From: Humulus lupulus | Lineage: Eukaryota > Streptophyta > Magnoliopsida > Rosales > Cannabaceae | Length of the DNA stretch: 64,000 bases | NCBI RefSeq assembly: GCF_963169125.1 | Contig: NC_084794.1 | Span: forward strand, 230,093,219 to 230,157,218 | Direction: 5' to 3' | In this document: positions 53,079 to 63,571 of the stretch, piece after piece | Layout: each line of letters begins with the position of its first letter | Position numbering within the stretch: the stretch's first letter is position 1 | The notes under the pieces: model-generated | Seen by the model: only the letters and a program-made list of their open reading frames with translations | The model's database searches: none | What the model was told of the DNA's origin: nothing | Program-made: the position numbers and the translations under genes

Positions 53079-54550
53079 ATGGAGCAGGAACCAAGAAGAT
53101 CTGAAAGACTAAATGGCCAAGGTAGAGGCCAAGGCAGGGGCCGAGGTCGAGGAAGGGGGCGAGGAATAGGAGTAGGCCACCCCTTTATATGAAGAATTTC
53201 CAGCAACCCCGGGAGTGCCAAAAGCACCCAATGAAGTGGAAAAGCTGGCAGCTGCTACTACTCGAATAAATTTGGAAAGAGAAAATGCCCGTCTTAGGGC
53301 AGAGCTAAGGAGAAGGGAAGAAGAATTCCAAATAAATCAAGGCAACAACAGTTGGCGCAACAAGTCATTCCTCTAACACAATTACTACAGTTGGCAGAAC
53401 CTCCCTATGTGGCAGTGAACATATGCGGCTAGGAAACAAAGATCGAGTCTCGTGTGCTTCAAGCTTGCTAAAGAAGGACGCCCGCATCTGGTGGGATATA
53501 GTGAAACAGACTAGAGATGTGAACGTTATGACTTGGGATGAGTTTATCCAAGTGTTCAACAAGAAATACTACAGTCCTGTGATTCTAGCCACAAGGGTGG
53601 ACGAATTCATCGTGCTTACTCAAGGGAATTCGTCTGTGACAGAGTATGCCAGGAAGTTTGATAGGCTGGGTAAGTTCGCGGCAGACATGGTACCCACTGA
53701 GACGCTAAGAATTCAAAGATTTGTGAAGAGACTGAATCCTATGATAGCCCGTGATGTGAAGTTGATTCAGGGGATAACCACTTATGCGGAAACATTAGAG
53801 GTAGCTTTGGAAGCTGAGCAGGCTGAAGAAAGGATTTGGAAAGAAGGCATGGCCAGAAGGGACGCCAAAAGGAATAATAATGACCAGAATGACCACAAAC
53901 GAAAACATGACGGTGGTCAGAATCAAAAGGCTGATAAAAAGAATAAGACTGCGTCAGAAAGTAATGGGAATAAAAAGCCCTATGTGGAATATCCCCAGTG
54001 CCCTATCTGCAAGAGGAAGCATTCAGGAGAATGCAGATATAAGACAAAAGGTTGTTTCAACTGCGGAGAAGGACACATTAAAAAGGATTGCCCAAAGTTG
54101 AAGGATCAAAAGAAAGATGACAAGCTCGTGCCAGCCAGAGTTTTTGCTCTTACTAGAGGTGAAGCAGAAACTAGTAATACTGTGGTAATAGGCCAGGTCA
54201 TTATCTCTGGTAAACTATGCAATGTATTATTCAATTTAGAAGCCACACATTCTTTTGTCTCTATAAATATGATTAATAGCTTAGATAGACCATGTGAACT
54301 TTTTAGAGATAAGTTTGTCACGGAGTTACCCTCGGGGGAAAGAATGCTATCTAGTAGAGGGGTGCGTAACGTTGTAGTTAGAATCGAAGGAAAAGAATTA
54401 CCAGTAGATTTGATCGAGTTAGACCTTAAGGATTATGATGTAATTTTAGGCATGGATTGGTTAGCAAAACATGGGGCAACAATCGACTGTAAGGGTAAGA
54501 CAGTCAACTTTCAACCAGAAGGCGAAGAGCAGTTCACTTTCAAAGGATAA
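53079..54550 (+). pseudogene. Tekay-1 gag and protease, internally deleted
   Basis: ATG at 53079 gives MEQEPRRSERLNGQG and a (GR)n run. A frameshift near 53190 leads to EEFPATPGVPKAPNEVEKLA and a Glu/Arg coiled coil ending near 53376. The next frame begins at the Gag core (NKDRVSCASSLLKKDARIWW), so the segment equivalent to VYERFRKQHAPNFEG...HMNL of Tekay-2 is missing. The remaining frame has MTWDEFIQVFNKKYY, VTEYARKFDRLGKF, a basic stretch, KGCFNCGEGHIKKDCPK (intact CX2CX4HX4C knuckle) and the protease. There the active site reads NVLFNLEATHSFVS, with the D-S-G of DSGATHS lost. Stop at 54548-54550. Confidence 0.88.
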
Positions 54551-56383
54551 GTTTCTCGAACTCGCATACCGATAATCTCAGCTCTCAAAGCTCAGTGATT
54601 AATCAATAGTGGTTGCCAGGCATTTCTAGCTAGTGTGGTGGACAAATCACAAGAGACACAGCTTGAACCAAAGGATGTACCTATTGTATGCGAATTTCCC
54701 GAGGTGTTTCCAGAAGATCTACTGGGATTACCTCCGAGTAGGGAAATCGAGTTTGAAATAGAATTGGCACCTGAGACGGCACCAATCTCGAAAGCTCCCT
54801 GTAGAATGGCGCCTACTGAGCTAAAGGAGTTAAAGATACAACTGCAGGAGCTTTTAGACAAGGGTTTCATCCGACCGAGCTATTTGCCTTGGGGAGCACC
54901 AGTGTTTTTTGTCAAAAAGAAGGACGGGAGTATGAGGATGTGCATCGATTATCAAGAACTTAATAAAGTGACGATCAAGAACAAATACCCTTTACCTTAA
55001 TTAGACGATCTTTTTGATCAACTACAAGGATCTACATTATTCTCGAAGATAGATTTGAGGTCAGGGTATCATCAGCTAAGAGTACGAAAAGAAGATATCC
55101 CAAAGACGGCTTTTCGGACTAGATATGGACACTACGAGTTTCTGGTAATGTCTTTTGGCTTAACAAATGCACCAACAACGTTCATGGATCTTATGAACCA
55201 TGTATTTAAGGACTACCTGGATAAGTTTGTTGTGGTGTTTATAGACAGCATATTGATCTACTCAAAAGCGAAAGCCAAGCATGAAGAGCACCTGCGACTG
55301 ACGTTGGGACGACTCAAAGGCCATCAATTATATGCTAAGTTTAAGAAATGCGAATTCTGGTTAGAGAGGGTGGCATTTCTAGGACACATTGTGTCTAAAG
55401 ATGGCATGAAAGTAGATCCAACCAAGATCAAAGCAGTGAAGGACTGGCCCAAACCTAAGAATGCAACAGAGGTGAGAAGTTTTCTGGGATTGGCAGGATA
55501 CTATAGGCGATTTGTTGAAGGGTTCTCCAGAATAGCTACACCCTTAACAAATTTGATGAGGAAGCAACAGAAATTTGAATGGGCGGAGAAATGCAAAAAA
55601 AGCTTCCAGACGTTAAAGGATAAGCTCATAACAACCCCAGTTCTGTGCATTCCAAACGATAAGGGCAAGTTTGTAGTGTATTGCGATGCGTCGAAGCAGG
55701 GACTTGGATGTGTTTTGATGCAAGACGAAAGAGTGGTTGCCTATGCCTCGAGACAACTTAAGGAGTACGAACATCGATATCCAACCCATGACTTAGAATT
55801 AGCAGCGGTGGTCTTCGCTCTAAAGATTTGGAGGCACTATCTGTACGAAGAAAAGTGCGAAATCTATACGGATCACAAAAGTCTAAAGTACTTCTTTACA
55901 CAGAAGGAGCTTAATATGAGGCAACGAAGGTGGCTGGAGTTAGTAAAGGACTATGATTGTGAGATCTTATATCATCCAAGAAAGGCTAACGTCGTGGCAG
56001 ACACACTTAGTAGGCGGAGTTACAAAAGCTTGTCAACACTTAAGGGGATAGCTCAACACTTACAAGATGATATTAAGAGGTCCAGAATTGAGCTAATAAC
56101 TGGACAACTAGCTGACCTCACGATCAAGTCAACTCTAATGGAGGAAATAAAGGAGAAACAACAAGAAGACGAGTTTCTTCTTAAGATGAAGGCAGCACTA
56201 CAAAGCTCAGAGAATGCTGATTTCTCCTTGACAAAAGAAGGCATGCTACGATATAGGAATCGGATATGTGTGCCCGATAATGGTGAATTAAGAGAAAGTA
56301 TTATGAAGGAAGCACACACTACTCCATATTCACTTCACCCAGGATCGACCAAGATGTACAATGATGTCAAGACAATGTACTAG
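54551..56383 (+). pseudogene. Tekay-1 reverse transcriptase and RNase H, YxDD box changed
   Basis: Same frame as gag-protease, with stops at 54548, 54596, 54998 and 56381. Reverse transcriptase blocks are [24 protein letters not shown] (54890-54950), [14 protein letters not shown] with the first Asp, and [15 protein letters not shown]. The catalytic box reads [11 protein letters not shown] where FIDD or YIDD is expected, so the second paired Asp is Ser. RNase H shows [44 protein letters not shown] and [11 protein letters not shown] with acidic residues kept. The integrase zinc finger starts ([20 protein letters not shown]) before the TAG at 56381, which follows MY where Trp is expected. Confidence 0.9.
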
Positions 56384-57178
56384 TGGCCGGGGATGAAGAA
56401 AGACATAGCAGAATTTGTAGCGAAATGCCTTACATGTCAACAAGTTAAAGCCGAACATCAAAGACCCGCTGGAACTTTGCACCCATTAGAGATTCCCGAA
56501 TGGAAATGGGAAGATATAGCGATGGACTTCGTGATGGGATTACCAAGGAACACCAAGCAGCATGACTTTGTTTGGGTGATAGTAGATAGACTCACAAAAT
56601 CTGCTCACTTCTTACCAGTAAGAACAATTTATAATGCTGAGCAGTACGCAGAGCTTTACGTGGCGGAGATAGTGAGACTACATGGAGTTCCAAAGATGAT
56701 AGTCTCTGATAGAGGATTGGTTTTCACATCAAAGTTCTGGGAAGGTTTACATCATGCAATGGGCACTAAGTTAAAACTAAGTTCGGCATTTCACCCTCAA
56801 ACCGATGGTCAGTTAGAACGCACCATACAAATATTAGAAGATATGCTGAGAGCGTGTGCTTTAGACTGCTCAGGATCATGGAGCAAGTATCTTCCATTAA
56901 TAGAATTCTCTTACAACAATAGTTATCAAGCGACGATAGGCATGGCACCTTATGAGATGCTATATGGACGGAAGTGCCGATCACCACTTCATTGGGATGA
57001 GGTGGGTGAAAGACGATACTTAGGACATGAGGCTGTAAGAGAAGCAACAGAGGCAGTAGAAAAGATAAGACAACGAATGGTTGCTGCTCAAAGTTGCCAG
57101 AAATGCTATGCCGACGCGAAGAGACGAAGTGTTGAGTTTTCAGTAGCGACCAAGTCTTTCTCAAAATTTCTCCGATGA
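56384..57178 (+). pseudogene. Tekay-1 integrase core
   Basis: Continues in frame after the TAG: WPGMKKDIAEFVAKCLTCQQ completes the HHCC finger. The core has AMDFVMGLPRN, IVSDRGLVFTSKFWE and FHPQTDGQLERTIQ, so D, D and E are present. The frame runs out after [16 protein letters not shown] near 57150, where one base is missing relative to the expected VGDxVFLKISP; the correct frame resumes at 57175. Confidence 0.9.
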
Positions 57179-57564
57179 AGGGGATTATGCGTTTCGGAAA
57201 GAAAGGAAAGTTAAGCCTGAGGTTTATAGGTCCTTTTGAGATATTGGACAAAGTAGGGCATGTAGCATATCGGTTGGCTTTACCGCCATCATTAGCTGAA
57301 ACGCATAACGTTTTTCATGTATCGATGTTGAGAAAATACATATCAGATCCATCCCATGTGATCGGTTACCAGGCTCTAGAGTTAAAACAAGATTTTAGTT
57401 ATGAAGAACGGCCAGTACACGTTCTAGAATGGGGAACTAAGGAGTTAAGGTCCAAAAGTGTTCCTATGGTTAAAATCTTGTGGAGCAATAGCACAGAAAG
57501 AGAGGCCACATGGGAATTGGAGGAATGTGTAAGGGAGAGGTATCCCGAGATGTTTGGTAAGTAA
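57175..57564 (+). pseudogene. Tekay-1 integrase C-terminus with chromodomain-like tail
   Basis: Open frame with [40 protein letters not shown] and the tail [48 protein letters not shown]. The tail is the degenerate chromodomain of the Tekay/Del lineage (VKVLW ... EATWE pattern). It ends 37 bp before the 3' LTR. Confidence 0.9.
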
Positions 57565-57584
57565 ATTTTTAGGACGAAATTCTT

Positions 57585-57601
57585 TTTAAGTAGGGGAGAA
57601 T
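57585..57601 (+). other. Tekay-1 polypurine tract
   Basis: AAGTAGGGGAGAATT directly before TGTAGCATCC of the 3' LTR. Confidence 0.8.
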
Positions 57602-57814
57602 TGTAGCATCCTGGAATTTTACTTAGTTAGCTAGATAGTAGTAGTTGTAGTATTTTAGATTTCGTGGATTTTGGTTCAAGCCGGGACTTAGTTTGAAACT
57701 CCTAGAAATAGTTATGGATTGTATAAGTTTAACCTATAGTTTAAGAATATTAATTATAACATAAGGTTTGATTAATATTGCTGGTTATTAATATGATAAT
57801 TATTATAACCTAAG
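57602..57814 (+). repeat. Tekay-1 3' LTR, first 213 bp
   Basis: TGTAGCATCCTGGAATTTTA..., colinear with 50267-50480. It stops at TAACCTAAG where Tat-B begins. CTAAG (57810-57814) would be the Tat-B target duplication, whose second copy lies outside the window. Confidence 0.93.
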
Positions 57815-58648
57815 TGTTACACCCAGATTTCGAGACCCGAAATTATGATCTCGAAAGCTGGACTCGTCAATTGCGAGCTCGAAATACAGGAACCGCATGT
57901 GCATGACCCAGATGTCGAACCCTAGAGTCAAGATGGCAACCTCGAAGACTTTTTAACCTCGACGTTCTTTCGGAGCTCAAAAGAGTTAGCATCAGGATAT
58001 GCCCGATGTTGGGTGTCTGCGGATCAAGTAGTCCGAGCTTGGCATGAGCATAAACTCAGAGCGTGACAACCTCGGTGGTACTTACCCGCTCCAAGCTGGT
58101 CTTTGGGAAAGGTACCTAGCTAATAACTTGTCTATAAACCTGGACCGGCATGATGCTGATAGCCGACCTCGAACAACTTAGTGGGTCATCTGATGAGACG
58201 CAGTCCATGCATTCAAAAGATATTTATTGTTGTAACTTCCCTACATTAAAGGGATATTAACTAGTCAGTTATACGCCCCTTGGTCTTCAGGGGACGTTTC
58301 CTTGTATGTAGGAGTTACAGAATTTAATGTTATTATTTCCATTAATGAATTGGAGTATCCTCCCGAAATATGTGGGAATGAACTCTGAGAACCCTCTATA
58401 AATAGAGAGGTCATGAACATTTGTAAGGAGGACGGATTTGAGATATCTTGAGAGAATTTCTGGAGAATTCATCCCTGAAGAATTTCCTGAAATTTCCAAA
58501 GTCTTGATAAAATTGACTCGTTGACTAGGCAAAGTTAACTGCTGAACCACGTAAAATTCTTGTTGTTTTTTATGTATTATTCATCTGCGCCATAGTTCCT
58601 GTTGTTTAGTTGCTCTACGTTTTAAGTTGACGAAAAACAACGTCAATA
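57815..58648 (+). repeat. Tat-B 5' LTR
   Basis: 834 bp beginning TGTTACACCCAGATTTCGAG. The end is set by the primer-binding block GTTTGGTGCTTTCGTTGAGA shared with Tat-A, which puts ACGTCAATA at the terminus (Tat-A has GTCAACA, so the final CA is changed to TA). A TATA-like TCTATAAATAGAG is at 58395-58407. Without the 3' LTR the end is not proven. Confidence 0.8.
58395..58407 (+). promoter_or_regulatory. TATA-like box of the Tat-B LTR
   Basis: TCTATAAATAGAG inside a short palindrome-like context (CTCTATAAATAGAG), about 240 bp before the LTR end. Confidence 0.65.
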
Positions 58649-58670
58649 GTTTGGTGCTTTCGTTGAGAGC
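58649..58670 (+). other. Tat-B primer-binding region
   Basis: GTTTGGTGCTTTCGTTGAGA, matched to the same place in Tat-A. The tRNA is not assigned. Confidence 0.55.
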
Positions 58671-58699
58671 CTTAAGCAATACAATCCCCGATTAGCTAT

Positions 58700-60793
58700 G
58701 GCCCGAATGATCAGAATATTCCTGAAGAAAACTATCCATGATGCCCTGGGAAGCAGCCGATGACGAATCCTGAGCCTGAAGAGAGAAGTGAATCCTCCGA
58801 GTCTCGAGGACCTCCAGCACCTCCGGCTCCCAGGGACGATGAGGACATGTACTATTATCCCGAGCGGTACGTCCCCATTGTGGAACTTGAAAACTGATAG
58901 TTAAGAAAACAGTTGGCCAGGTTAGTCGCGGAGGCGCAGGCAGCTCAGCCTCAACCTCCGCAGGAGAACCAAGCCCCACCTCTGCGGGACGTTCATGTTC
59001 CTCCCCGTAGGCCTCGTGGACGACCTCAGAAAAACGCTGCCACAAGAAGAACGGAGCAACCTCCGCCACCAGCAGAATAACCTGCTCCCTTGAGGCCCCA
59101 AAGAAACACTCGGGCAAGGGCTCCGGTCAACTCAACTTCAGAGTTACCAGCAGAAACTGGGAAAAACCGAGCCCTTGCAGAGGCTCGGACTCAGATTCCT
59201 GGTAATACACAGAATGTTACCGAGTCAGCACGGGAGTCAGCACGGGCGAACTTGGGACCATCCAGGCCTCGAAATGGGTGGCAGCCACCATCACCCATAC
59301 GTTTCCCTCTGTCACCTATAAGATATCCCTCACCATCTTGAAGGAACGCTCAACCAACTTAGGGTGATGAGGAAAGGCGGGCAGGACGAAAACAGGGGAA
59401 TAGAGAGGCTACCAGGGAACGGAGAGGCACCAAGCCAACGAGAAGCCAGATGCCTCGGTCTCGCACTGCAGAGACGAGGCAGCATGACAGAAATCCATCT
59501 CGGAACAACCATGTGACAAGCCTCGCTAGCGACGACTCAGGGGACACCAGATCAGTCAGCATGTATGATCAGAGACATAGAAACACTAGAAACCAAAGGG
59601 ACCACCCCGACTTGCGGGACCACCTGAATCAGAATCGGGGTAGTGATAATCCCTCGAATCCAGACCTGAGAGATCGCCTAAACGGGCGCAAAAATCCACT
59701 ACGAAGACGCGAGCTTGGGATTGTCATTAATGATAGCCAATTTCAGGCAAGACCCCCAGTAGACCCAGTTCAGGATAGAATTGATCAACTGGAGAGGGCA
59801 TTTAGACTTTTGCAAAATGAACGAGGTCGAAGTCGGGATGAGGATTCTGATGAGGAGCTATAGCCATTCGCTCCCCATATTTCCAACACTCCATTTCCTC
59901 AAGGATTTTAGATTCCTCATGTCCCGCCTTTTGAAGGAAAATCTGACCCGTATATTCATTTGAGTACGTTTAACACCATAATGAGAGCAAGTAATGTGGG
60001 TTACGAGCTAAGATGCATGTTATTTCTAGCATCGCTTATAGGACCAGCAAAAAATTGGTTCGAAAAATATAAGAGACATTCAATCACTTCTTGGGATCAA
60101 TCATCAAAAGATTTCAAGAAGCAGTTTAGAGCCACGATCGGGGTAAGACCCGAGGCATCGACCCTAACCAACGTTCGACAATAGCAAAATGAAATGTTGA
60201 AGAGCTACCTTACAAGGTTTAATGTGGAGGTTGCCCGAGCTCGGGATGTAGACGACAACGGCCATCTAATGGTCGTCCAAGCTGGGGTAATGCCGGGAAG
60301 TCCCCTCTGGGATGATATGCAGAGAAAGCCTGTAAGGTCCTTAACCGAGTTTAATAGACGAGCTCAGAGATTTGTCAATGTAGAAGAGGCGAGGTCTACG
60401 CTGAATATGACCTCTCAGCCCATAACTACAACGATAAACGTAAACTCTGCCTCGACCTCGGCGGACCCATCAGCCTCGAAACCCCCTGTAAAAAACCCTT
60501 CCAAAAGGAAGAAGAATGAAGGAAGTAACCCCAAGGCAGAAAGGGGAAAGAAGAAGAAAGGGGAAAGGTATTTATCCATGTACAAAGTGTACACCGAGCT
60601 CAACGAGTCTCGGGAGAATATATACCTGGCTAATGAAAACCAGGTCCCTTTCAGGCGTCCAGACTCCATGAGAAATCAGAAGTCCAAGAGAGACTCCAGC
60701 AAGTACTGTCGATTTCACAGAGATACTGGACACACTACTGATGAATGCAGGCAGTTGAAGGACGAGATCGAAGGACTGATCTCGAGAGGATAG
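58700..60793 (+). pseudogene. Tat-B gag, one frame with about ten nonsense codons
   Basis: A single frame from 58700 (GPNDQNIPEENYP) to 60793. The initiating Met is not clear; an ATG at 58698 is out of phase. N-terminus: YYYPERYVPIVELEN, a short coiled coil (LRKQLARLVAEAQA), then long Pro/Arg-rich disorder. The Gag core has IPHVPPFEGKSDPYIHLSTF, GPAKNWFEKYKRHSITSWDQ and [20 protein letters not shown]. The tail has a basic stretch ([10 protein letters not shown]) and [19 protein letters not shown], a C-H-H-C type knuckle. Stops at 58739, 58895, 58898, 59078, 59339, 59360, 59861, 59909, 60182 and 60791; most read as CGA, CAG or CAA changed to TGA, TAG or TAA. No frameshift was needed to follow the homology. 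Confidence 0.87.
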
Positions 60794-61140
60794 TTCAGAA
60801 AGTATATCAGGAACCAGAATAATAATCAAGCTTCTACTAGCCAGAGGGTAGCTGCGCCGCTGCCTACTCAAAACAATAATTCCTGAGCTAGAGAAGAAGA
60901 TAGGCCCCCTCTGATTGATGGAGAAGATGTGGTAACCATCTCGGGCGGGCCTCATCTCGCAGGATCGGGCAAGAATGCCCTAAAGCGATACGTAAAACGA
61001 GCTAAAAACTTGGGACGAGTCTCCTTATGAACCCGAACCTAGGGCTCCAACATACCAAAAAATTGAGTCTTAGCTAATAACCTTTACTGAGGAGGATGCG
61101 TCCCATGTTCAGTTTCCTCATAATGACCCACTGGTCATCA
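60794..61140 (+). pseudogene. Tat-B gag-protease linker
   Basis: Continues with FRKYIRNQNNNQASTSQRVA and REEDRPPLIDGEDVVTISGG, PHLAGSGKNALKRYVKRAKN, equivalent to the Tat-A stretch at 9141-9398. Contains stops (near 60884 and 61027) and the frameshift that moves to the protease frame. Confidence 0.75.
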
Positions 61141-61685
61141 CTCTCCAGCTTGCGAATAAGAGAGTTCACTGAGTTCTCATTGATAATGGGAGATCAGTGA
61201 ATATTCTCTATAAAGCCACCTTAGAAAAGATGGGACTCGCGCTTCGAGACCTAAAATCTTGTGCGACGACATTGTACGGTTTTTCAGGAGAGGGGATTGC
61301 CTGTATAGGGTCCATTGAACTCCCTATAACCTTGGGAGACTATCCAGTCTTGGCAACCAAGATGATGGAGTTTGTGGTAGTGGACCTACCATCGGCCTAC
61401 AACGTGCTGCTCGGGAGACCCGCCTTAGTAGGGCTGGGGGCAGTCTCGTCTGTAAGGCATTTGGCCATCAAGTTCCCGACTTCTGGTGGCATCAGGACAT
61501 TGAAGGGAGACCATTTAGCCGGGAGGGAATGCTATAGCATTTCAATAAGGGGAAAGAAGCAGACGAGCGCACAAGCGCTCGCCGTTATTCAGATTAAGGA
61601 CGGGACAATCCTGGAGATAGATGAAGAAATCGATCCAAGAGTGGAGGAAAGAGTTGATCTCGAGCCAGTGGAAGAGATCAAATAA
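61141..61685 (+). pseudogene. Tat-B aspartic protease
   Basis: VH-stop-VLIDNGRSVNILYKATLEKM begins the active-site region, with Asp present and a Ser-to-Arg change in the usual DNGSS loop. It continues through GFSGEGIACIGSIELPITLG and FVVVDLPSAYNVLLGRPALV to RHLAIKFPTSGGIRTLKG, the normal retropepsin end. The TGA near 61149 is probably from CGA. Open from 61197 to the TAA at 61683. Confidence 0.85.
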
Positions 61686-62960
61686 ATCAGGCTTGAAGAA
61701 TTAGACCCCCCGAAAACGGTAAAGGTCGGGAAAAACCTCCACGAAGAAACTAAATAGCAATTAATTTGCTTTTTGAAGAAGAACCGGGATGTCTTCGCAT
61801 GGTCACATTCGGACATGGTAGGAAAAAGTCCAAATGTAGTGAGCCATGTGCTAAATATCAATAAAAGCTTCCCGCCGAAGCAACAAAAGCGAAGACAATT
61901 GGATGATGATAGAAAAAATGCCCTGAAGGAGGAAGTCGACAGGTTAAAAGCAAACCAGTTCATCAGGGATGATTTTTACCCTGATTGGGTAGCCAATCTG
62001 GTCCTGGTCCTGAAGCCTAATGGGACGTGGCGTACCTGCATTGATTACTCAGACATCAATAAGGCCTTCCCTAAGGACTGCTTTCCTTTACCACGGATTG
62101 ACCAGCTCGTGGATGCCACGGCAGGGCATGGACTAATGTCATTCATGGATGCCTATTCTGGATATAACCAGATTGCCATGCATGCCCCTGACCAGGAACA
62201 CACGAGCTTCATAACAGATAAAGGGTTATATTGTTATAACGTCATGCCATTCGGGCTCAAGAATGCTGGAGGCACTTACCAGCGACTCGTGAACATGATA
62301 TTCTCCGAGCAAATAGGGAACAACATGGAACTTTATGTTGACGATATGTTAGTCAAATCTCAACTTAACAATAACCATGTTGATGACCTCGAAGAATGCT
62401 TTGCTGTGCTCCGGAAATATAACATGAAGCTTAACCCTCAAAAGTGCTCTTTCAGAGTATCTTCAGGAAAATTCTTGGGTTTCATTGTAAATGCTCGAGG
62501 AATATAAGCTAATCCAGACAAGATCCAGGCCCTGATCGATATGCCTTCACCTCGAAAACACAAAGATGTCCAGAGTTTGACTGGCAGAATGGCGGCACTA
62601 AGTATGTTTATATCAAAATCTACAGACCGTTGTCTTCCATTTTTCAACCTGTTGAGGGGAGGCAAGAAATTTGAATGGACAGAGGAATGCGAGTTGACTT
62701 TTCAGGAACTCAAGAAACACCTTGTAGAACCCCTTATCTTGTCAAAACCTATTATGGGAGAAGTACTGTACTTGTATCTTGCTACGACCGAGCACGCCAT
62801 AAGTGCAGTACTCATACGGGAGGAAGAAAAAGTGCAAAGGCCCATGTATTACGTCAGTAAAAGGTTACTGGGGGCAGAATCAAGATATCCCTTGATGGAG
62901 AAGCTAGCTCTCAGCCTAATTCACTCATCTTGAAAACTTTGACCCTATTTTCAAGCGCAC
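61686..62960 (+). pseudogene. Tat-B reverse transcriptase, catalytic box intact
   Basis: In frame with the protease. Start LEELDPPKTVKVGKNLHE, stop near 61755, then open 61773-62507: RDVFAWSHSDMVG, KPNGTWRTCIDYSDINKAFP, SFMDAYSGYNQIAMHAPDQE, MPFGLKNAGGTYQRLVN and LYVDDMLVKSQ, so all three catalytic Asp are present. A TAA follows NARGI where the family has Glu. The thumb and connection continue at 62541-62933 (LTGRMAALSMFISKSTDRCL, YLYLATTEHAISAVLIREEE) to LSLIHSS-stop-KL-stop-PYF. Both late stops are CGA-to-TGA type (Tat-A has SRKLRPYF). Compared with Tat-A, this copy keeps the active site. Confidence 0.9.
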
Positions 62961-63571
62961 CCATCCATGTAGTAACTGATCAACCACTAAGACAAGTCTT
63001 GTCCAAGCCGGAGGCTTCAGGTCGACTTCTTAAATGGGCCGTTGAACTTGGGCAATTTGAGATCACCTATCATCCAAGGATGACCATTAGGGAGCAAGCC
63101 TTGGCAGACTTCATAGTTGAATGTACTGGCATGACCAACGATGAAGTTATAACCCCGGCCCACGAGCTGTGGAAACTTTACGTTGATGGGTCATCTAATG
63201 AAAACGGATCGGGGGCAGGAGTAATTTTGATCACTCCTGTAGGAAGCAGATTTCACTCTGCCTTGAGATTTGACTTCAGGGCGTCAAATAATGAGGCCGA
63301 GTATGAGGCTCTACTGGCGGGACTTCGTATAGCCAAGGAGCTCAAAGCTAAAGCAATACATTGCTATAGCGACTCCCAGCTAGTGGTTAACCAAATCTTG
63401 GGGGAGTACCAGGGTGGTACGAGAATGGCAGCATACTTAGAAAAGGCAAAATCATCATTGGAGTATTTCGAGTTCTATGCGATAGAACAGGTCCCCCGAG
63501 AACAGAACTCGAACGCGGACGCCTTTGCCAGGCTCGCTACCTCCACCAAGAATGACGAACGTACCAATTGA
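62961..63571 (+). pseudogene. Tat-B RNase H
   Basis: After a one-base frameshift near 62960 the frame reads IHVVTDQPLRQVLSKPEASG and RMTIREQALADFIVECTG, then RNase H with LYVDGSSNENGSGAGVILI, NNEAEYEALLAGLRIAKELK, CYSDSQLVVNQILGEYQGG and NSNADAFARLAT. Asp, Glu, Asp, Asp residues are visible. The frame ends at TGA 63569-63571; a second frameshift just before it (about 63560) leads into the integrase frame. Confidence 0.88.

Larger units (their letters stand above)
50267..57814 (+). mobile_element. Tekay-1: Tekay/Del Ty3/Gypsy element, 3' LTR truncated by Tat-B
   Basis: 5' LTR, tRNA-Met primer binding site, gag, protease, reverse transcriptase, RNase H, integrase with a divergent chromodomain-like tail, polypurine tract and the first 213 bp of the 3' LTR. 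The remaining 3' LTR would lie beyond Tat-B, outside the window. 5' and 3' LTRs differ at about 12 of 213 comparable positions (hand count, ~5-6%). Gag has lost part of its N-terminal domain, and protease and reverse transcriptase active sites are changed. Confidence 0.92.

Noticed and set aside
53042..53227. Pro/Arg-rich minus-strand ORF
   Set aside because: It is the complement of the (GR)n-encoding start of Tekay-1 gag.
59330..59562. Minus-strand ORFs overlapping Tat-B gag
   Set aside because: They are antisense shadows of the Arg/Ser-rich gag linker, without their own motifs.
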